Source: Candidatus Epulonipiscium sp. (GTDB taxonomy: Bacteria; Bacillota; Clostridia; Lachnospirales; Defluviitaleaceae). From it: a DNA stretch of 54,215 nt. Below the pieces are notes generated by a model that worked only from the letters and a program-made list of their open reading frames with translations, did no database searches and was not told the DNA's origin. This document shows, piece by piece, positions 24,538 to 33,454 of this stretch; the stretch's first letter is position 1; the number at the start of each line of letters is the position of its first letter. The position numbers and the translations under genes were made by a program. Where the stretch lies: positions 1 to 54,215 of the forward strand of contig JAAYPH010000123.1 of assembly GCA_012519955.1 (NCBI GenBank). Reading direction: 5' to 3'.

Positions 24538-25578
24538 CTATGGATGTTGAATTGATTTATTAAGAGTCAGAACTTTTTCATAGAATTCCTTCCACATTTT
24601 TAATACATGTTCTTTTGAATAAAATTCTTTTCCCATACAAGACCGCTTCTTCCAAAAACCATAGAAATTTTGATCATCCCTAAGTTTTTGGATGAGTTGG
24701 ATGAAATCTTCATTATCTTTTCCCTTTAAATACAAATCAAATAATATCTTGTCATAAATAGGTAGATCCCTCAGAAGAAGCGGAAGTTGGCAATTCATTG
24801 CCTCTAAGACAGTCATGGGAAAAAGCTCGTTGTACGAAGGCAAAAACAATATGTCTGCCATATTGTATATATCATTCATTTCTTTCCTGTCCACAATACC
24901 TAAGAACTTTACATTTGGGGGAGGATTGTTGACAAGCTCACTTAATGTTTTGTAACCGTCGGTGATTCGCCCAAAAGAAAAGCCTCCCGCCCATATAAAC
25001 TGGATCTGCGGCAGCTGCCGTGCAATGTCAACAAAATCTTTTACTCCTTTTCTAGTTTGAATCTGCCCAACGCCTAAAACCACGAAATCATTTTCCTTTA
25101 AATTTTTCTTTCTTCGAATTTTATTTCTTTCTTCTTTGTCATATGCAAAAAAGTCTTTATCGGAGACAAAGTTAGGAATATAAATGATCTTATCTTTGAT
25201 GATTCCATATTCCTGTAATTTATCTATAAAATATGGATTGACCGTCACTAAAAAGTCCATCTTATTGTAAAAATCGATTAAATATTTATAAAAAACTTTC
25301 CTGCAAATCCAAGGAAGCTGCAAGCTATTTTCAATGGTTTCAGGTAAAAAATGTACGTATCCAACAGTTATTCCCCTTTTTCTTGCCAGAGGAATTGTTA
25401 AATAATATTTTAAATCCACTGTGTGATAATGATTAATATCGCAAAAACCCATTTTATTGATATGGATGATATAATCCCTTAAACCTTCTTTTACAAGGCG
25501 AACCTGTTCTAAATATGCCGATGCTACTCCCTGTCCTTTAACTTTTTCAGCCGATGAGAGCATATTGATTGTAGGCAT
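24538..25578 (-). CDS. GT4-family glycosyltransferase
   Basis: This 346-residue cytoplasmic or membrane-associated glycosyltransferase has a GT-B fold. The N-terminal INMLSSAEKVKGQGVASAYL block and the GYVHFLPETIENSLQLP segment recall glycolipid glycosyltransferases of Firmicutes that act on diacylglycerol. The C-terminal donor site is seen as VGQIQTRKGVKDF and the E-x7-E motif NELFPMTVLEAM. Length and order are normal. Acceptor and sugar are inferred at low confidence; a cell-wall or polysaccharide role is possible. The gene stands alone, with a mosaic repeat downstream. Confidence 0.85.
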   Translation of the reverse strand: MPTINMLSSAEKVKGQGVASAYLEQVRLVKEGLRDYIIHINKMGFCDINHYHTVDLKYYLTIPLARKRGITVGYVHFLPETIENSLQLPWICRKVFYKYLIDFYNKMDFLVTVNPYFIDKLQEYGIIKDKIIYIPNFVSDKDFFAYDKEERNKIRRKKNLKENDFVVLGVGQIQTRKGVKDFVDIARQLPQIQFIWAGGFSFGRITDGYKTLSELVNNPPPNVKFLGIVDRKEMNDIYNMADILFLPSYNELFPMTVLEAMNCQLPLLLRDLPIYDKILFDLYLKGKDNEDFIQLIQKLRDDQNFYGFWKKRSCMGKEFYSKEHVLKMWKEFYEKVLTLNKSIQHP

Positions 25579-25647
25579 TTTAGATTCACTCCCGTCAATA
25601 TTTCATATCAGTCTTCATTTAATTAGTATAGACTTTATGAAAAACAA

Positions 25648-25671
25648 AAATACCACAATAAAAGTGGTATT
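25648..25671 (-). terminator. metA terminator
   Basis: The stem AATACCAC (25648-25655) with GTGGTATT (25664-25671) is followed on the minus strand by TTTTTGTTTTT. It lies just downstream of metA. Confidence 0.8.
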
Positions 25672-25683
25672 AAAGGTATTTTT

Positions 25684-26598
25684 TTAAAGAGATTCGAGAT
25701 TATAAGGGGTTTCTTGATATACATAATAATTTAACCAATTGGAAAACAATAAATTTGCATGGCCTCTCCACGAAACAATCGGCTCTTTCGTCGGGTCGTC
25801 CTGCGGAAAATAGTTTTTAGGCATTTGAATATCTAAGCCTTTAGATAAATCTCTTTCATATTCTAATTTTAAGGTATTCGGATCATACTCCGAATGGCCA
25901 GTAACAAAAATCTGCTTACCGTCTTTAGATGCAACGATATAAACCCCTGCCTCGTCTGATATGGATAAAAGGTCTAATTCCTCGATCTTTTCAATATCTT
26001 CTTTTAGTACCGTCGTATGTCTTGATTGAGGAACATTGAAAACATCATCGAAGCCCTGCAGAAGCTTTACATTTTTCTTTAAGTTATAATGGGGGAAAAT
26101 TCCAAACATTTTCTGAGAAAGTGGATACTTAGGCACTCCATAATGGTAATATAGGCCTGCCTGTGCGCCCCAGCAAATATGTAGTGTGGAAGTAACATGA
26201 GTCTTAGTCCACTCCATGATCTCCTTTAACTCATCCCAGTATGTCACTTCTTCAAAAGCAAGGTTTTCTATGGGGGCTCCTGTAATAATCATTCCGTCAA
26301 ATTTTTTATGCCTGATTTCATCAAAGGTATTATAAAAAGTTATCAGATATTCCTCGGAAGTATTTTTAGACATATGGGTTTTAGGATGCAGAAGGGTAAC
26401 CTCTATCTGCAAAGGAGTATTTCCCAGGACTCTTAATAACTGTGTCTCGGTTACCTGTTTTATAGGCATAAGGTTTAAAATAACAATTTTTAATTCTCTA
26501 ATATCTTGATGAATCGCCCTGTTTTCATCCATAATGAATATGTTTTCATTCGTTAAAATCTGCTTAGCAGGTAGGTCATTGGGTACTTTGATAGGCAT
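25684..26598 (-). CDS. metAA: Homoserine O-acetyltransferase (MetA type)
   Basis: This 304-residue enzyme activates homoserine for methionine synthesis. The nucleophile is Cys142 in HICWGAQAG, and GHSEYDP supplies the histidine region. Residue 111 is Glu (TGAPIE), and established work on MetA enzymes links Glu at this position to acetyl-CoA use and Gly to succinyl-CoA. Acetylation is therefore predicted despite the traditional succinyltransferase name. The start follows GGGAAGAA. No SAM or T-box leader is visible in the ~106 nt upstream. It is monocistronic with a terminator. Confidence 0.93.
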   Translation of the reverse strand: MPIKVPNDLPAKQILTNENIFIMDENRAIHQDIRELKIVILNLMPIKQVTETQLLRVLGNTPLQIEVTLLHPKTHMSKNTSEEYLITFYNTFDEIRHKKFDGMIITGAPIENLAFEEVTYWDELKEIMEWTKTHVTSTLHICWGAQAGLYYHYGVPKYPLSQKMFGIFPHYNLKKNVKLLQGFDDVFNVPQSRHTTVLKEDIEKIEELDLLSISDEAGVYIVASKDGKQIFVTGHSEYDPNTLKLEYERDLSKGLDIQMPKNYFPQDDPTKEPIVSWRGHANLLFSNWLNYYVYQETPYNLESL

Positions 26599-26704
26599 TT
26601 CTTCCCTCTTTTCCAGTTTTTTTTGTAAAGTATATTATATATAAATACTCTGATAAATGCAACGACTTTCATTATATACTGCAAACATTTGTATTCCTTT
26701 CATA

Positions 26705-26980
26705 TCATCCGACTTTTTTATGGCCTAAAAAGTTATGAACATAGTTTGCTCCCCGGCTGGCAATCAGTCCGCTTAAGATATAACCGGTATATGGAATAGA
26801 AAATTCCATTTCCAACAAACAAAAAAAGTCTATCTTATAACCTACTGCCAAAAAAATAGAAATGGCTACCGGGATATATTTTTTAGTTTTGTCCCATATT
26901 CTCTTAGGTATAATATCCTTAATAATTTCCACTACGCTCTCTGTAAGAAATGAAATCATAAATAATCCAAATGGATTCAT
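26705..26980 (-). CDS. Small membrane protein of unknown function
   Basis: The protein has 91 residues with two or three hydrophobic segments (around residues 4-22, 36-50 and 58-75) and a basic C-terminus (LGHKKVG). A strong AAGGAG lies 9 nt before the ATG, supporting a real gene. Size and layout recall small holin-like or integral membrane proteins, but there is no phage gene nearby, and I do not assign a family. It lies between metA and the tRNA genes on the same strand. Confidence 0.6.
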   Translation of the reverse strand: MNPFGLFMISFLTESVVEIIKDIIPKRIWDKTKKYIPVAISIFLAVGYKIDFFCLLEMEFSIPYTGYILSGLIASRGANYVHNFLGHKKVG

Positions 26981-27065
26981 AGAACGAACTCCTTATATAT
27001 TGACTTTATTCTATTTTATTTCTAAGACATCTAAAAAGTGCAAAAATCCGTAAAAGAAAAAATGA

Positions 27066-27087
27066 CTTAAACACAATTGTGTTTAAG
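27066..27087 (-). terminator. Terminator of the tRNA pair
   Basis: A perfect 22-bp palindrome, CTTAAACACA-AT-TGTGTTTAAG in effect. On the minus strand it is followed by TCATTTTTTC. It lies 13 nt beyond the tRNA-Met end. Confidence 0.75.
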
Positions 27088-27099
27088 CCACTTTTATAA

Positions 27100-27173
<74 letters not shown>

Positions 27174-27183
27174 CCATTGCCGC

Positions 27184-27254
27184 AGCGAGTGATGGGAATC
27201 GAACCCACGTGTCCAGCTTGGGAAGCTGATGTTCTGCCATTGAACTACACTCGC
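27184..27254 (-). tRNA. tRNA-Gly (CCC)
   Basis: The minus-strand cloverleaf starts GCGAGTGTAGTTCAATGG and ends CACTCGCT. The anticodon loop TTCCCAA gives anticodon CCC, decoding GGG. The acceptor stem is a perfect 7 bp. CCA is not encoded. It lies 10 nt upstream of the initiator tRNA and is probably co-transcribed with it. Confidence 0.93.
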
Positions 27255-27322
27255 AAACCCTAATTTCTTACAAAAATTATATCATATGTAATATATTATG
27301 TCAACAGTTTTTTTTAATATAC

Positions 27323-27344
27323 AAAGCCGCATTTCTGCGGCTTT
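27323..27344. terminator. sbcC terminator
   Basis: Arms AAAGCCGCA (27323-27331) and TGCGGCTTT (27336-27344) form a tight hairpin that overlaps the sbcC stop codon. An imperfect T-rich tract follows on the minus strand. Confidence 0.7.
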
Positions 27345-30300
27345 TAGCTATATTCTATTCTTACCTTGCTTCCATTGAGTCCTTGCCTTGCTGGCTCTAC
27401 AATTAGTTTAACCGGGATTCTATTTTTTAATTCATCCACATGACTGATGATTCCAACGCAAAGCTGCTGGGAATGTAGTTTTTCCAAAGCTGTCATAACG
27501 ATATCCAATAAATCGTTATCCAATGTGCCAAAGCCTTCATCTAAGAAAAAGAACTCTAAAGGTGAACTGTTATTGAGTTGAATTTGGGAGGAAAGGGCCA
27601 GCGCTAAAGAAAGGGATGTAAGGAAGGTTTCTCCTCCTGATAAAGTACTGGGAGAACGTCTGATCCCTCCATTAAAATCATCTCTTACGATAAAGTTTCC
27701 ACTTCCGTCTAACTCAATGGCATATCTTCCTCTCGTAATACCTTTAAGGGTTTTCGAAGCTTCCCTTGCAATATATTTTAATCTACTCGATGCCACAAAT
27801 TCTACAAATTTATTGCCTTGCACCAGTTTATATAAATCATCCAACATACTAAAAGTGCGTTCCAGCTTGGTCTTTTGCTGATTTAATTCTAAAACGATAC
27901 TTAAGTTTTCTTTCATCATTTTTAGCTTTTCTTGCATAACGGCAAGGTATTTGGTTTTCATTTCAAGTTCTTCGGTTTTTGCCTGTTTTTTCTGCTTTAA
28001 ACTTTCCCATTCTTCCGAAGATATCCGCTCATCCTTTAGTTTGGAGTGAATGCGAAGAAGATTACTCTGAACTGCCTGAACCTCTTCTTCAAATGCTTTT
28101 AGAGCATTTTCTAATGCTTCTCTCTTTTCTCCAGGCATCCAGGCTTTAATGACTTCTTCAGGGGTTAAGAAATTATGTTCTTCGAGTAAAGAAGCTAATT
28201 TTTGACTTGTCTCATTATAAAGCTTTATAAGGTTTTGCTGGCAGGTATTTAATTTGATCTCCTCTTGTTCCAGGTTCAATTTTTCAGTTTTAGCTTTTTC
28301 AAAAGCATTTTTTAGTTTTTCTTCATTCTCCAGCAAAATTCTTATTTGATTTCTTATTTCCTCCCTATATCCGTAAGGTTCTTTATCTTCAGATAACCTG
28401 CTAATTTGTTCGCTCCATTGTTCAATCATTTTGCTCTTTTCTATTCCGCTTTGCTTGATCTTGGCATTTTCTTGTTCATACTGTCTGATGGTATTAGTAA
28501 TCTGCTCTTTTTCCTGTTCTTTTAGCTTTAGCTTTTCCCGAAGGGTTTTTTCTTTATTTTCCAACTCAGCCTTTAGCTTGTCCCATTCTCTAATTTCCCT
28601 AATCTTGTCTTCTATTGTATCCAGTTCATATTTTTCTTTGGCATGATGATACTGATCAGAGATATCTTCTAATCTTGTTTTTATCTCTATATATTGTCCC
28701 GAAATTTCTTTATGCTGAGCCTTGTCTTTTGTAAGTCCTTCATTGAGCTTAATTTCGTCTCGCTCTAAAATATTTATTGCATCCTTAAGTTCTGCTGCAT
28801 ATTGTTCAGCTTTTAATAAATCTTTTTCCCAACTATCGATTTGAACTTGAAGATTTTTAAACTTTTCTTCCTCTTGAGATAATTTTATCTCTATACTGCT
28901 TAAAACTTCATTTTCAATAACTGAAATCATATTTTCTATGTCTAGTCGAAGCTGGTCTATTTCTTTATTCATTCCTGAGCATTCTAAAGATACTGCATAA
29001 AACTTGTCCTCAAGTTCTTTAAGCTGCTCAGTTAATTGCTTTTCTTGGTTCAGCATTTCATGATAGGATGCTTCATCAAATTCAAAGGCAATACGGACAT
29101 GATGGGTAGAACCGCAAACGGGACAGCTTTCCCCTTCCTTAAGCTCTTGTGCCAATATGGCAGCCATATTTTGTCGTTGGAGTTTTTCTATTTCTTTCCT
29201 CTGCCATTCCAGAGTGTGTTTAATACTTTCTTTTTCCTCAGACAGCCTGTTCTTTTCTTCAGCTTTTTTCTCCATTTGCACAAGAAGATTGTTTAAAGAC
29301 TCTTCCTTAAGGCTCTTTTGCTTTATTATGTCTTGATAATGGGCGTATTGATGCTTCATCTCTTCTATGTATTTATGATGTTCAAATAACAACTCTCTAT
29401 TGCCAGGACAATTTTCTCTTAAGTTTTCTAATGTTGCTTGGGCTTCTGTAAACAATACATTCTTTTCCTGTATTTGCTTCCTGATATCTTCATAGATACT
29501 TTCTGAGTTTTCTATTTGAGATTTAATGTGCTGCAGTTTTTCTTTTAACTCTTTTTCATCCTGTACGAGTTTATTGTATTCTTTTTCGATTTCATAGGCT
29601 CTGTGTATTTCTTCACGATAGGCAGGATCAATAAAAATCTTTTGTTTTCTTTCTTCTATTGCAGTCAGGCTTTTTTCAATTTCTAAGAGATTATTTTTAA
29701 TCTCTTCTTCCTTTTTTATATTTTTATTAATTTCTTCTTTATTTTTGCTGTAAAGCAGTCTAAGATGATCTCTGTCTTTTTCAATATCCTTTTTTCGTTC
29801 CAGCATTTCTATGGCTTGATTTAGATTGGCTTCCTTCTGGACGAGAATCGGATGTTCTGCATTTTTTCTTTGAAGGGCATTAGAGTAGTCCATTTCTAGT
29901 TTGTTTAATTCTTCCGTAATGGCCTTTAATTTTTCTCGCAGCAAATCTATCCTATGCTCATTTTCAATTTTGTCTTTTTGTATTTGTTCCATTTCTCCTA
30001 ACACAGGCTTTATGATTTCTGCTTTTTGCGCCTTCTGGAATGCTTCTTTTTGTTTGAGATAATCTTTTTCTTTTTCTGCAAGTTCTTTTTGTTTATTTTC
30101 ATACTGTTGAAGTTCCTGCTGGAGTTCCCAAATGATTTGATATTTCTCATATTTTTTGCAGAGTGTATCCAACTCTTTTCTTAATTTCTGTTCTTCTTCT
30201 GCAAGGATTTCATAGGTCTTTTGTTGTTCGTCGTATTGTTCCTTGGTTAAATTCTCGTATACCTTTAATTGGGACTCGATATTTTCAATTTCCCTGCTTT

Positions 30301-30877
30301 TTTGATTCTTTGCCAGTTTAATTTTCTCTGTTAATATTTTTCCGTATTTCTCTAAACCAAAGATTCTCTCTAACATATTTCTTCTGTCGGATCCGGTGAG
30401 TTTTAAGAATTCATTGAATTTACCCTGGGGCAATACAACGGAGCGGGTAAAATCATCTGCGTTAAGCCCCAGAATTCTTTGAACTTCATTGGTTACATTG
30501 ATAATACCTTCTTCTATGATGTCTACTTTGTTTTCATTATTTTTTATGTATAGTCTGGCATCCTTCGATTTTCTGATGCCATCTTCGCCTCTTTTAAAAC
30601 TTCGATTAACGACATAAATCGTACCTTCTCCTCCATTGCAAATGGAAAATTCATATTCAAGGCTCAGTAAATCTGCCTCGGAATTTACAAATTCTTTTGT
30701 GTTCCTTGGAATTTCTCCGTATAATGCCAGGGTAATGGCATCTAATATCGTAGATTTTCCGCTGCCGGTAGGTCCGAAGATTCCAAATAAACCTCTTTCT
30801 GTTAGTTTATTAAAATCAATGGTTTGTTCTTCTATAAAGCTATTTAGTCCTTTAATCTTAAGCTTCCTCGGACGCAT
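27344..30877 (-). CDS. sbcC: Exonuclease subunit SbcC
   Basis: This 1177-residue SMC-like ATPase pairs with SbcD to cut hairpins and DNA ends during repair. The N-terminal Walker A is GPTGSGKSTILDAI (residues ~35-48). Two very long coiled coils flank a zinc hook with CPVC near residue 588, which dimerises the complex. The C-terminal ABC signature LSGGETFLTSLSLALALSS and Walker B FFFLDEGFGTLD complete the ATPase head. The start lies within the end of sbcD (20-base overlap). Full length and intact. The complex acts on long palindromes, which is notable given the many inverted repeats here. Confidence 0.96.
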   Translation of the reverse strand: MRPRKLKIKGLNSFIEEQTIDFNKLTERGLFGIFGPTGSGKSTILDAITLALYGEIPRNTKEFVNSEADLLSLEYEFSICNGGEGTIYVVNRSFKRGEDGIRKSKDARLYIKNNENKVDIIEEGIINVTNEVQRILGLNADDFTRSVVLPQGKFNEFLKLTGSDRRNMLERIFGLEKYGKILTEKIKLAKNQKSREIENIESQLKVYENLTKEQYDEQQKTYEILAEEEQKLRKELDTLCKKYEKYQIIWELQQELQQYENKQKELAEKEKDYLKQKEAFQKAQKAEIIKPVLGEMEQIQKDKIENEHRIDLLREKLKAITEELNKLEMDYSNALQRKNAEHPILVQKEANLNQAIEMLERKKDIEKDRDHLRLLYSKNKEEINKNIKKEEEIKNNLLEIEKSLTAIEERKQKIFIDPAYREEIHRAYEIEKEYNKLVQDEKELKEKLQHIKSQIENSESIYEDIRKQIQEKNVLFTEAQATLENLRENCPGNRELLFEHHKYIEEMKHQYAHYQDIIKQKSLKEESLNNLLVQMEKKAEEKNRLSEEKESIKHTLEWQRKEIEKLQRQNMAAILAQELKEGESCPVCGSTHHVRIAFEFDEASYHEMLNQEKQLTEQLKELEDKFYAVSLECSGMNKEIDQLRLDIENMISVIENEVLSSIEIKLSQEEEKFKNLQVQIDSWEKDLLKAEQYAAELKDAINILERDEIKLNEGLTKDKAQHKEISGQYIEIKTRLEDISDQYHHAKEKYELDTIEDKIREIREWDKLKAELENKEKTLREKLKLKEQEKEQITNTIRQYEQENAKIKQSGIEKSKMIEQWSEQISRLSEDKEPYGYREEIRNQIRILLENEEKLKNAFEKAKTEKLNLEQEEIKLNTCQQNLIKLYNETSQKLASLLEEHNFLTPEEVIKAWMPGEKREALENALKAFEEEVQAVQSNLLRIHSKLKDERISSEEWESLKQKKQAKTEELEMKTKYLAVMQEKLKMMKENLSIVLELNQQKTKLERTFSMLDDLYKLVQGNKFVEFVASSRLKYIAREASKTLKGITRGRYAIELDGSGNFIVRDDFNGGIRRSPSTLSGGETFLTSLSLALALSSQIQLNNSSPLEFFFLDEGFGTLDNDLLDIVMTALEKLHSQQLCVGIISHVDELKNRIPVKLIVEPARQGLNGSKVRIEYS

Positions 30878-32084
30878 CTTTATCCTCCTCTCCCATCATT
30901 ACAGAAAGAAAGAGTTCCATCATTTCCTCGGTAGGTTCTACCTGCCTCTGATGAACATAAAATTCTTTAAATAATGTACCGATGCTTTTTTCTTTAATAT
31001 TTTCGATCTCCTCTTCTTCCTTTTCCTGATTTCTAAAAACCGGAAGAATTTCAACGATATCCTGTTTTAAGCGTCTTAATTCTTTAATTTCAGATTGAAG
31101 CAAAACTCTGTCCGTCTTGATTTCTAAATAAACCCATAAATTTCTTTCACTGTTTTCTCTGCATTTTTCCATAGCTTCCTCAAGGCTTTCACATTTCCAC
31201 ACTTCGATGGGTTTATAATTTTTAAGGTACACCTCTTCTATTTTTGCTTCTTTACCGGCACAAACATCTACAATATAGAGACATTTAGAATAGGATACTT
31301 CACTCTTGCTGTATTGGATGGGAGAGCCGGAATAATAGGCTGCTACCTCGGTACCTTTTACCCTCTGAGGTCGGTGTAGGTGCCCCAGGGCAACATATTG
31401 GGCATTTTTAGGCAGCACACAGGGTTCTACTGCCAGACTGCCCCCTAACTGAATGGGTCTTTCTGAATCGGTCTCTTCTCCTCCCATCATAAATAAATGG
31501 GCTACGGCAATATTAATGGTATCTTGTCTATACTTTGATGAAAGACTCTCGAATAATTTTCCGATTCGTTGGGAATAACTTCTCTGCATCTCCTCTTCGT
31601 CCATATTAATACTGATGATCTCATTTAATCTCTTTTCACTGGGATAAGGGATCGTGATGGCAACTACTTTTTCTTCGTTAATTTCTATCTCTATATATCC
31701 TTCCCCGGCATCAATAATGCGATAGTGAGGATAGTCCCCCACCTGCGCAATGCTTTTAGGCGTTCCAAGAAGAATAATCCCCTGCTCATAGGCAAGAGGA
31801 CTGGGTGCTGAAAGCCGTTCCGGACTGTCATGATTTCCGGCAATGATCAGCACAGGCCTTTTTCCACCGTTTGAAATCCTCTGTATGGCAGAATAAAATA
31901 ACTTCTCTGCTTTTGCAGGAGGGTTCCCTGTATCGTATACATCTCCCGAAATAATGACCATATCAATATTTTTGTCATCTATAATTTCAATCAACTCTTC
32001 AATAAATTCTGCCTGTTCATCTAATCGGCTATATCCTTCCAGATTTTTACCCAGATGCCAATCCGACGTATGTAAAATTCTCAT
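30858..32084 (-). CDS. sbcD: Exonuclease subunit SbcD
   Basis: This 408-residue Mre11-type metallophosphoesterase is the nuclease partner of SbcC. The five phosphoesterase motifs are visible: SDWHLGK (N-terminus), SGDVYD, AGNHDSPERL, VAHLFM and ALGHLHRPQ. A C-terminal capping region (~280-408) ends in acidic helices that contact SbcC. It overlaps sbcC by 20 bases. The start follows a GGAGGTAC ribosome site. Confidence 0.96.
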   Translation of the reverse strand: MRILHTSDWHLGKNLEGYSRLDEQAEFIEELIEIIDDKNIDMVIISGDVYDTGNPPAKAEKLFYSAIQRISNGGKRPVLIIAGNHDSPERLSAPSPLAYEQGIILLGTPKSIAQVGDYPHYRIIDAGEGYIEIEINEEKVVAITIPYPSEKRLNEIISINMDEEEMQRSYSQRIGKLFESLSSKYRQDTINIAVAHLFMMGGEETDSERPIQLGGSLAVEPCVLPKNAQYVALGHLHRPQRVKGTEVAAYYSGSPIQYSKSEVSYSKCLYIVDVCAGKEAKIEEVYLKNYKPIEVWKCESLEEAMEKCRENSERNLWVYLEIKTDRVLLQSEIKELRRLKQDIVEILPVFRNQEKEEEEIENIKEKSIGTLFKEFYVHQRQVEPTEEMMELFLSVMMGEEDKDASEEA

Positions 32085-32164
32085 TTTAGTACCTCCAAAT
32101 ATTTCTTAGGTATAGCAAAAGTATATCACATTTTGTTTAAAAATTATATTTCTATACTGTATAG

Positions 32165-32896
32165 TTATTTAATATCTTCCACCAACTGCCTTAATACTTC
32201 TCCGATACTTTCATGTATAACATAATCTGCCTGGTGATCGTAAGGTGTAGAAGATTTATTGATCAGTATCAAGTGTTTGCCATTATAATAGTTTATAAGG
32301 CCTGCTGCAGGATATACCACCAGTGAAGTACCCCCTACGATTAAAACATCGGCATTGGAAATATAGTGAATAGATTTTTGGAGTGTCAGTGTATCCAAAG
32401 GTTCTTCATATAAAACTACATCAGGTTTAATGATGCCTCCGCATTCTGTGCAATAAGGAATGATTTCCTCACTATTTATGACATCTTCTAAAGAATAAGC
32501 TGTATTGCACTTCATGCAGTGATTTCTGTGAACGGAGCCATGAAGTTCCAAAACGTTTTTACTGCCTCCCAATTGATGCAATCCATCAATGTTTTGTGTA
32601 ATAACAGCCTTTAACTTTCCCGCTTCTTCCAGCTTTGTCAGAGCCAAATGGGCATTATTGGGTTTGGCATCTTTATAAATCATTTTGCTCTTATAAAAGG
32701 AATAAAACAAATCCGGATGCTGCATAAAAAAAGAATGGCTTAAAATAACTTCCGGAGGATAGATCTCTTTGTTGTTGTACAATCCTTCTGCACTTCTAAA
32801 ATCAGGAATATTGCTTTCTGTAGATACCCCTGCCCCACCTAAAAAGACGATATTATTACTTTCATGAATGATTGATTTTAATTCGTTAATCATCAA
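32165..32896 (-). CDS. cobB: Sir2-family NAD-dependent protein deacylase
   Basis: This 243-residue sirtuin removes acyl groups from protein lysines using NAD+. The NAD site is GAGVSTESNIPDFRS (residues ~20-34), followed by TQNIDGLHQLGG, the catalytic His in ELHGSVH, and a zinc ribbon with CMKC and CTEC. The later GTSLVVYPAAG and LINKSSTP motifs also fit. Acyl preference (acetyl, succinyl) is not clear: the Tyr/Arg pair of desuccinylases is not evident. Two adjacent ATG codons are possible starts; GGGGATGAG lies upstream. It is monocistronic. Confidence 0.94.
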   Translation of the reverse strand: MMINELKSIIHESNNIVFLGGAGVSTESNIPDFRSAEGLYNNKEIYPPEVILSHSFFMQHPDLFYSFYKSKMIYKDAKPNNAHLALTKLEEAGKLKAVITQNIDGLHQLGGSKNVLELHGSVHRNHCMKCNTAYSLEDVINSEEIIPYCTECGGIIKPDVVLYEEPLDTLTLQKSIHYISNADVLIVGGTSLVVYPAAGLINYYNGKHLILINKSSTPYDHQADYVIHESIGEVLRQLVEDIK

Positions 32897-33012
32897 AATC
32901 TCATCCCCTTTATTGTAATAATTTTACTATACTCCTTTTTGACCCTTCTTACAATAATCGTCTATACGAATATACTTCAACCTTGTTATTGCTAGAATAA
33001 TAAAGCACACAA

Positions 33013-33039
33013 AAAGGCGAGACATTCAGTCTCGCCTTT
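33013..33039 (-). terminator. Terminator of the 104-residue unknown gene
   Basis: An 11-bp perfect stem, AAAGGCGAGAC (33013-33023) with GTCTCGCCTTT (33029-33039), overlaps the stop codon and is followed on the minus strand by TTG after the T-run. Confidence 0.8.
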
Positions 33040-33352
33040 ATCTTATTGATAAATAAGTTGATAATATTTCTTTCATCTTTTGTGGTCGTTCATTGGTCTC
33101 AATCATAATACTGTTTCCTACAGTATTCATTTGGAAATTATTAAAGCCATACTCTTTTAGAAGATCATTTATATCTTCAGGTTTTTCTGCCTGAGTTAAG
33201 AGCACTTTATCGCCAACTTTATCATTATTTACAAATACTTCGTAAACATCGCTGGACATTTTCACATCATTAATAACAGAATTCGATAAAGGTACTCCAA
33301 TGAAGCCATTAAAGCTTTCACTTACTGGAAATGCAGGATATATACGTTCCAT
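33038..33352 (-). CDS. Small protein of unknown function (104 residues)
   Basis: The ATG at 33352 follows AAAGGAGGAGTAAAT, an excellent site; the longer reading to 33376 is unlikely. The protein is soluble, has mixed charge and no membrane segment or cysteine motif. It has repeated Asn/Asp-rich turns (VINDVKMSSDVYEVFVNND) and a C-terminal helix (RPQKMKEILSTYL). I do not recognise a family. About 50 nt upstream, CATACTATA on the minus strand resembles the -10 element used by sporulation sigma factors. It has its own terminator. Confidence 0.7.
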   Translation of the reverse strand: MERIYPAFPVSESFNGFIGVPLSNSVINDVKMSSDVYEVFVNNDKVGDKVLLTQAEKPEDINDLLKEYGFNNFQMNTVGNSIMIETNERPQKMKEILSTYLSIR

Positions 33353-33454
33353 ATTTACTCCTCCTTTGCAATTCAAAGCTAGTTACATGGAAGCATATAT
33401 ATAGTATGCGCACATTCATAAAAATCATCCACAGAGTACCTGATTTTGTTATAA

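Noticed and set aside
24274..24563. Two overlapping plus-strand ORFs across the mosaic repeat
   Set aside because: They arise from the GC-rich repeat itself, have no ribosome site, and the aligned copy at 10262-10400 does not keep either frame open.
26599..26704. SAM riboswitch or methionine T-box upstream of metA
   Set aside because: The gap is about 100 nt, very AT-rich, and contains none of the conserved blocks of either class.
26705..26980. Phage holin or prophage remnant
   Set aside because: The small membrane protein has no lysin, integrase or structural phage gene near it; size alone is not enough.
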